In this document: piece after piece, positions 42,201 to 45,200 of the stretch
Numbering within the stretch: the stretch's first letter is position 1
Layout of the letters: each line of letters begins with the position of its first letter
Source: Liolophura sinensis
Taxonomy: Eukaryota > Mollusca > Polyplacophora > Chitonida > Chitonidae
Length of the DNA: 64,000 bases
NCBI RefSeq assembly: GCF_032854445.1
Contig: NC_088300.1
Span: 81,629,084 to 81,693,083, forward strand
Reading direction: 5' to 3'
Program-made: the position numbers and the translations under genes
The notes under the pieces: generated by a model
Database searches by the model: none
Told to the model about the DNA's origin: nothing
What the model saw: only the letters and a program-made list of their open reading frames with translations

Positions 42201-45200
42201 GTTCACAGTCGTATCAGTGCTTATCTTTCTTTTAAGACAAGTTCTAAAATAACCTGGGAAGACGTAGCTCTAACAACCGACACAACTTTTATTTTGTGGT
42301 AGCTGTCGCTGAGGATAGCAGCCTTGTGTACGTAATAAAGTAAGATACCCGTTGAGCCCTATGCGGTTCACAGCTGATCTCCACACAGTGTAACAGCCTC
42401 TGGGTAAGGTCAGTACTGCACAGCACAGACAGATAGACAACTCACCTGTCAAAGCTGATCTCTCTACATAATGTAACAGCCTCTGGGTAAGGTCAGTACA
42501 GGACAGCATAGACAGATAGACAACTCACCTGTCAAAGCTGATCTCTCTACATAATGTAACAGCCTCTGGGTAAGGTCAGTACAGGACAGCATAGACAGAT
42601 AGACAACTCACCTGTCAAAGCTGATCTCTCTACATAATGTAACAGCCTCTGGATAAGGTTAGTACAACACACCTATCAGAAATGATGCCTTCACTGTGTA
42701 ACAGCCTCTGGGTAAGGTCAGTACAGCATAGCACAGACAGACAGCTCGCCTGTCAGAGCTGATGCCTACTCTGTGTAACAGTCTCTGCGTAAGGTGAGTA
42801 GAGCAGATAGACAGACAACTCACCTGTCAGAGCTGATCTCTACACAGTGTAACAGCCTCTGGGTAAGGTCAGTACAGCAGACAGACAGGCAACTCACCTG
42901 TCAAAGCTGATCTCTACACTGTGTAACAGCCTCTGGGTAAGGTCAGTACAGCAGACAGACCGGCAACTCATCTGTCAGAGCTGATCTCTACACAGTGTAA
43001 CAGCCTCTAGGTAAAGTCAGTACAGCAGACAGGCAACTCATCTGTCAGAGCTGATGTATACACTGTGTAACAGCCTCTGGGTGAGGTCAGTACAGCAGAC
43101 AACTCACCTGTCAGAGCTGACTTCTACACTGTGTAACAGCCTCTGGGTGAGGTCAGTACAGCAGACAACTCACCTGTCAGAGTTGATCTCTACACAGTGT
43201 AACAGCCTCTAGGGAAGGTGAGTACAGCAGACAGATAGGCAACTCACCTGTCAGAGCTGATGTCTACACTGTGTAACAGCCTCTGGTTGAGGACATTACA
43301 GTAGACAACTCACCTGTCAGAGTTGATCTCTACACAGTGTAACAGCCTCTGGGTAAGGTCAGTACAGCAGTCAAATTGGTAACTCACCTGTCAGAGCTGA
43401 TGTCTACACTGTGTAACAGCCTCTGGGTGAGGTCAGATCAGTACAGCACAGCACAGAAAGACAGACAACTCACCTGTCAGAGCTTATGTCTACACAGTGT
43501 AATAGCCTCTAAGTAAGGGACCGTTACCATAAAGCGTTTGCTTCAGGTTTAGTTAAAACGAATGAAACAAAGGAACTCAAACGATGAGTGTTCAGGTCGT
43601 TTTTTTCCTTGGAGCCGATAACTGGAAACAGTCAAAGAGGAAGCAGGCCTGGTGAAAGTAGTCCCGCTAGCACAGCAGGGAATGTTGACTACAACAACTT
43701 CTCGCTTCACTGATCACAACTGTCAGGATACCGCCCAGCTGTATTAACCACGTAAATCATTTCTACAAGACACCTTGACAACGCAGTAAATTAAATACCA
43801 AATTAGTATAAGAATCTGTTTTCGTTTTTCTTTTTTTTAAATTTGGCTTTCTAACCTTTTAGTTACCTGGTTGAAGGAAATGGTATGTATCCAATGAGTC
43901 GATTGTTATGTAGCATGATTTATAGGGAACTCTCCACCTAGCATGTCTTGAATTTACCGAAAACTTCCATAACGTCTCTTGTATGGGGTCTTCATGTGAT
44001 TGGAAGTCAAAGAACTGCCGTTTCATCAATGAGTAATGCTGTGTTTCATGTGTGAATAAAGCTTTTGAAAAACACCAGTGAGGGAAAACAATTGTGCCCC
44101 AACACAGAAGTGGTGTCCCTTTACTGGTCACTTATCTACCTTGGCGGGAGAATGACATCAATCTGACAGACCATTCTCAAATATAGGGAGGATGGGGAGG
44201 CTCATTGGTAGGACATCAATTTGCTGAATATCATTTTACTTTACAACCTACCTTCGAAAACAAAAAGAAGTCAAGAAAGATATTTCTAATTATTTACAGG
44301 AGTATTTGTATTCATGTACAGTGTACACTTTTGTCACAATTATTTCAAAGCCCACTGTTATCAAGCTATGTGGGGAGAATTCATCAGTCACTGGGTAGGG
44401 TGGCGGGTATTTGATGCTGGGGCATGCTATAAGCAGTTTGATAGAAAGTATAAACAATGTTTGCTCAGTTCACAACAAAGTTTGAGCGGTTCGACCTAAC
44501 CGAAAAGATTAAAGGCCCAGATTTGGACAAACATCCATTGCACAACACAGCTGTCAGCATTCAACATCGGCTGGAACAAAACCAGCTGGACCTTGTATGT
44601 CCTGGCACACGTGTACTTGTACGGTGCAGCCCAGGCCTATGAGACCACACATTTACTGGGTGTCGGAAGACTTGGGAATATGGCGAAAATATTTAAGTGC
44701 GAAACTCAAGCTTTCTTTTGGAAGGTTTCATGAGTGTAACAACTGTAGTTGTTGCTTCTTTGCAAACTGCCGGTTTACACAACGATGTTTAAACATATCA
44801 CAATGCAGTGGCCTACAAATACAGGGATTCCTTTGATTCCCTTAAATCGGTTAAACCGAATGGGCAAACGAAGGGTGTAGATCAAGTTTGCTTTTTTGGA
44901 GAAAAAAAAAAAATAAATGAATACAAACGAGTTATGGGGACAGTCCCTAAGGTCAGTACAGCAGACAGGCAACTCACTTGTTAGAGCTGATGTCTACCCT
45001 GTGTAACAGCTTCTGGGTGAGGTCAGTACAGCACAGACAGACAGGCAACCCACCTGTCAGAGTTGATCTCTACACTATGGAAGAACGTTTAGGTAAGGTC
45101 AGTGCAGCACAGACAGACAAACAGACAGACAGACAAACAACTCACCTGTCTGAGATGACGTCCAAACTAGGTAAAAATCTTTGCAGGATGTCAGGTAAGC

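Noticed and set aside
43859-44836. Frames of 60 to 90 codons inside the Harbinger-like element
   Set aside because: No DDE or Myb/SANT features recognised; treated as non-coding filler of a non-autonomous element.
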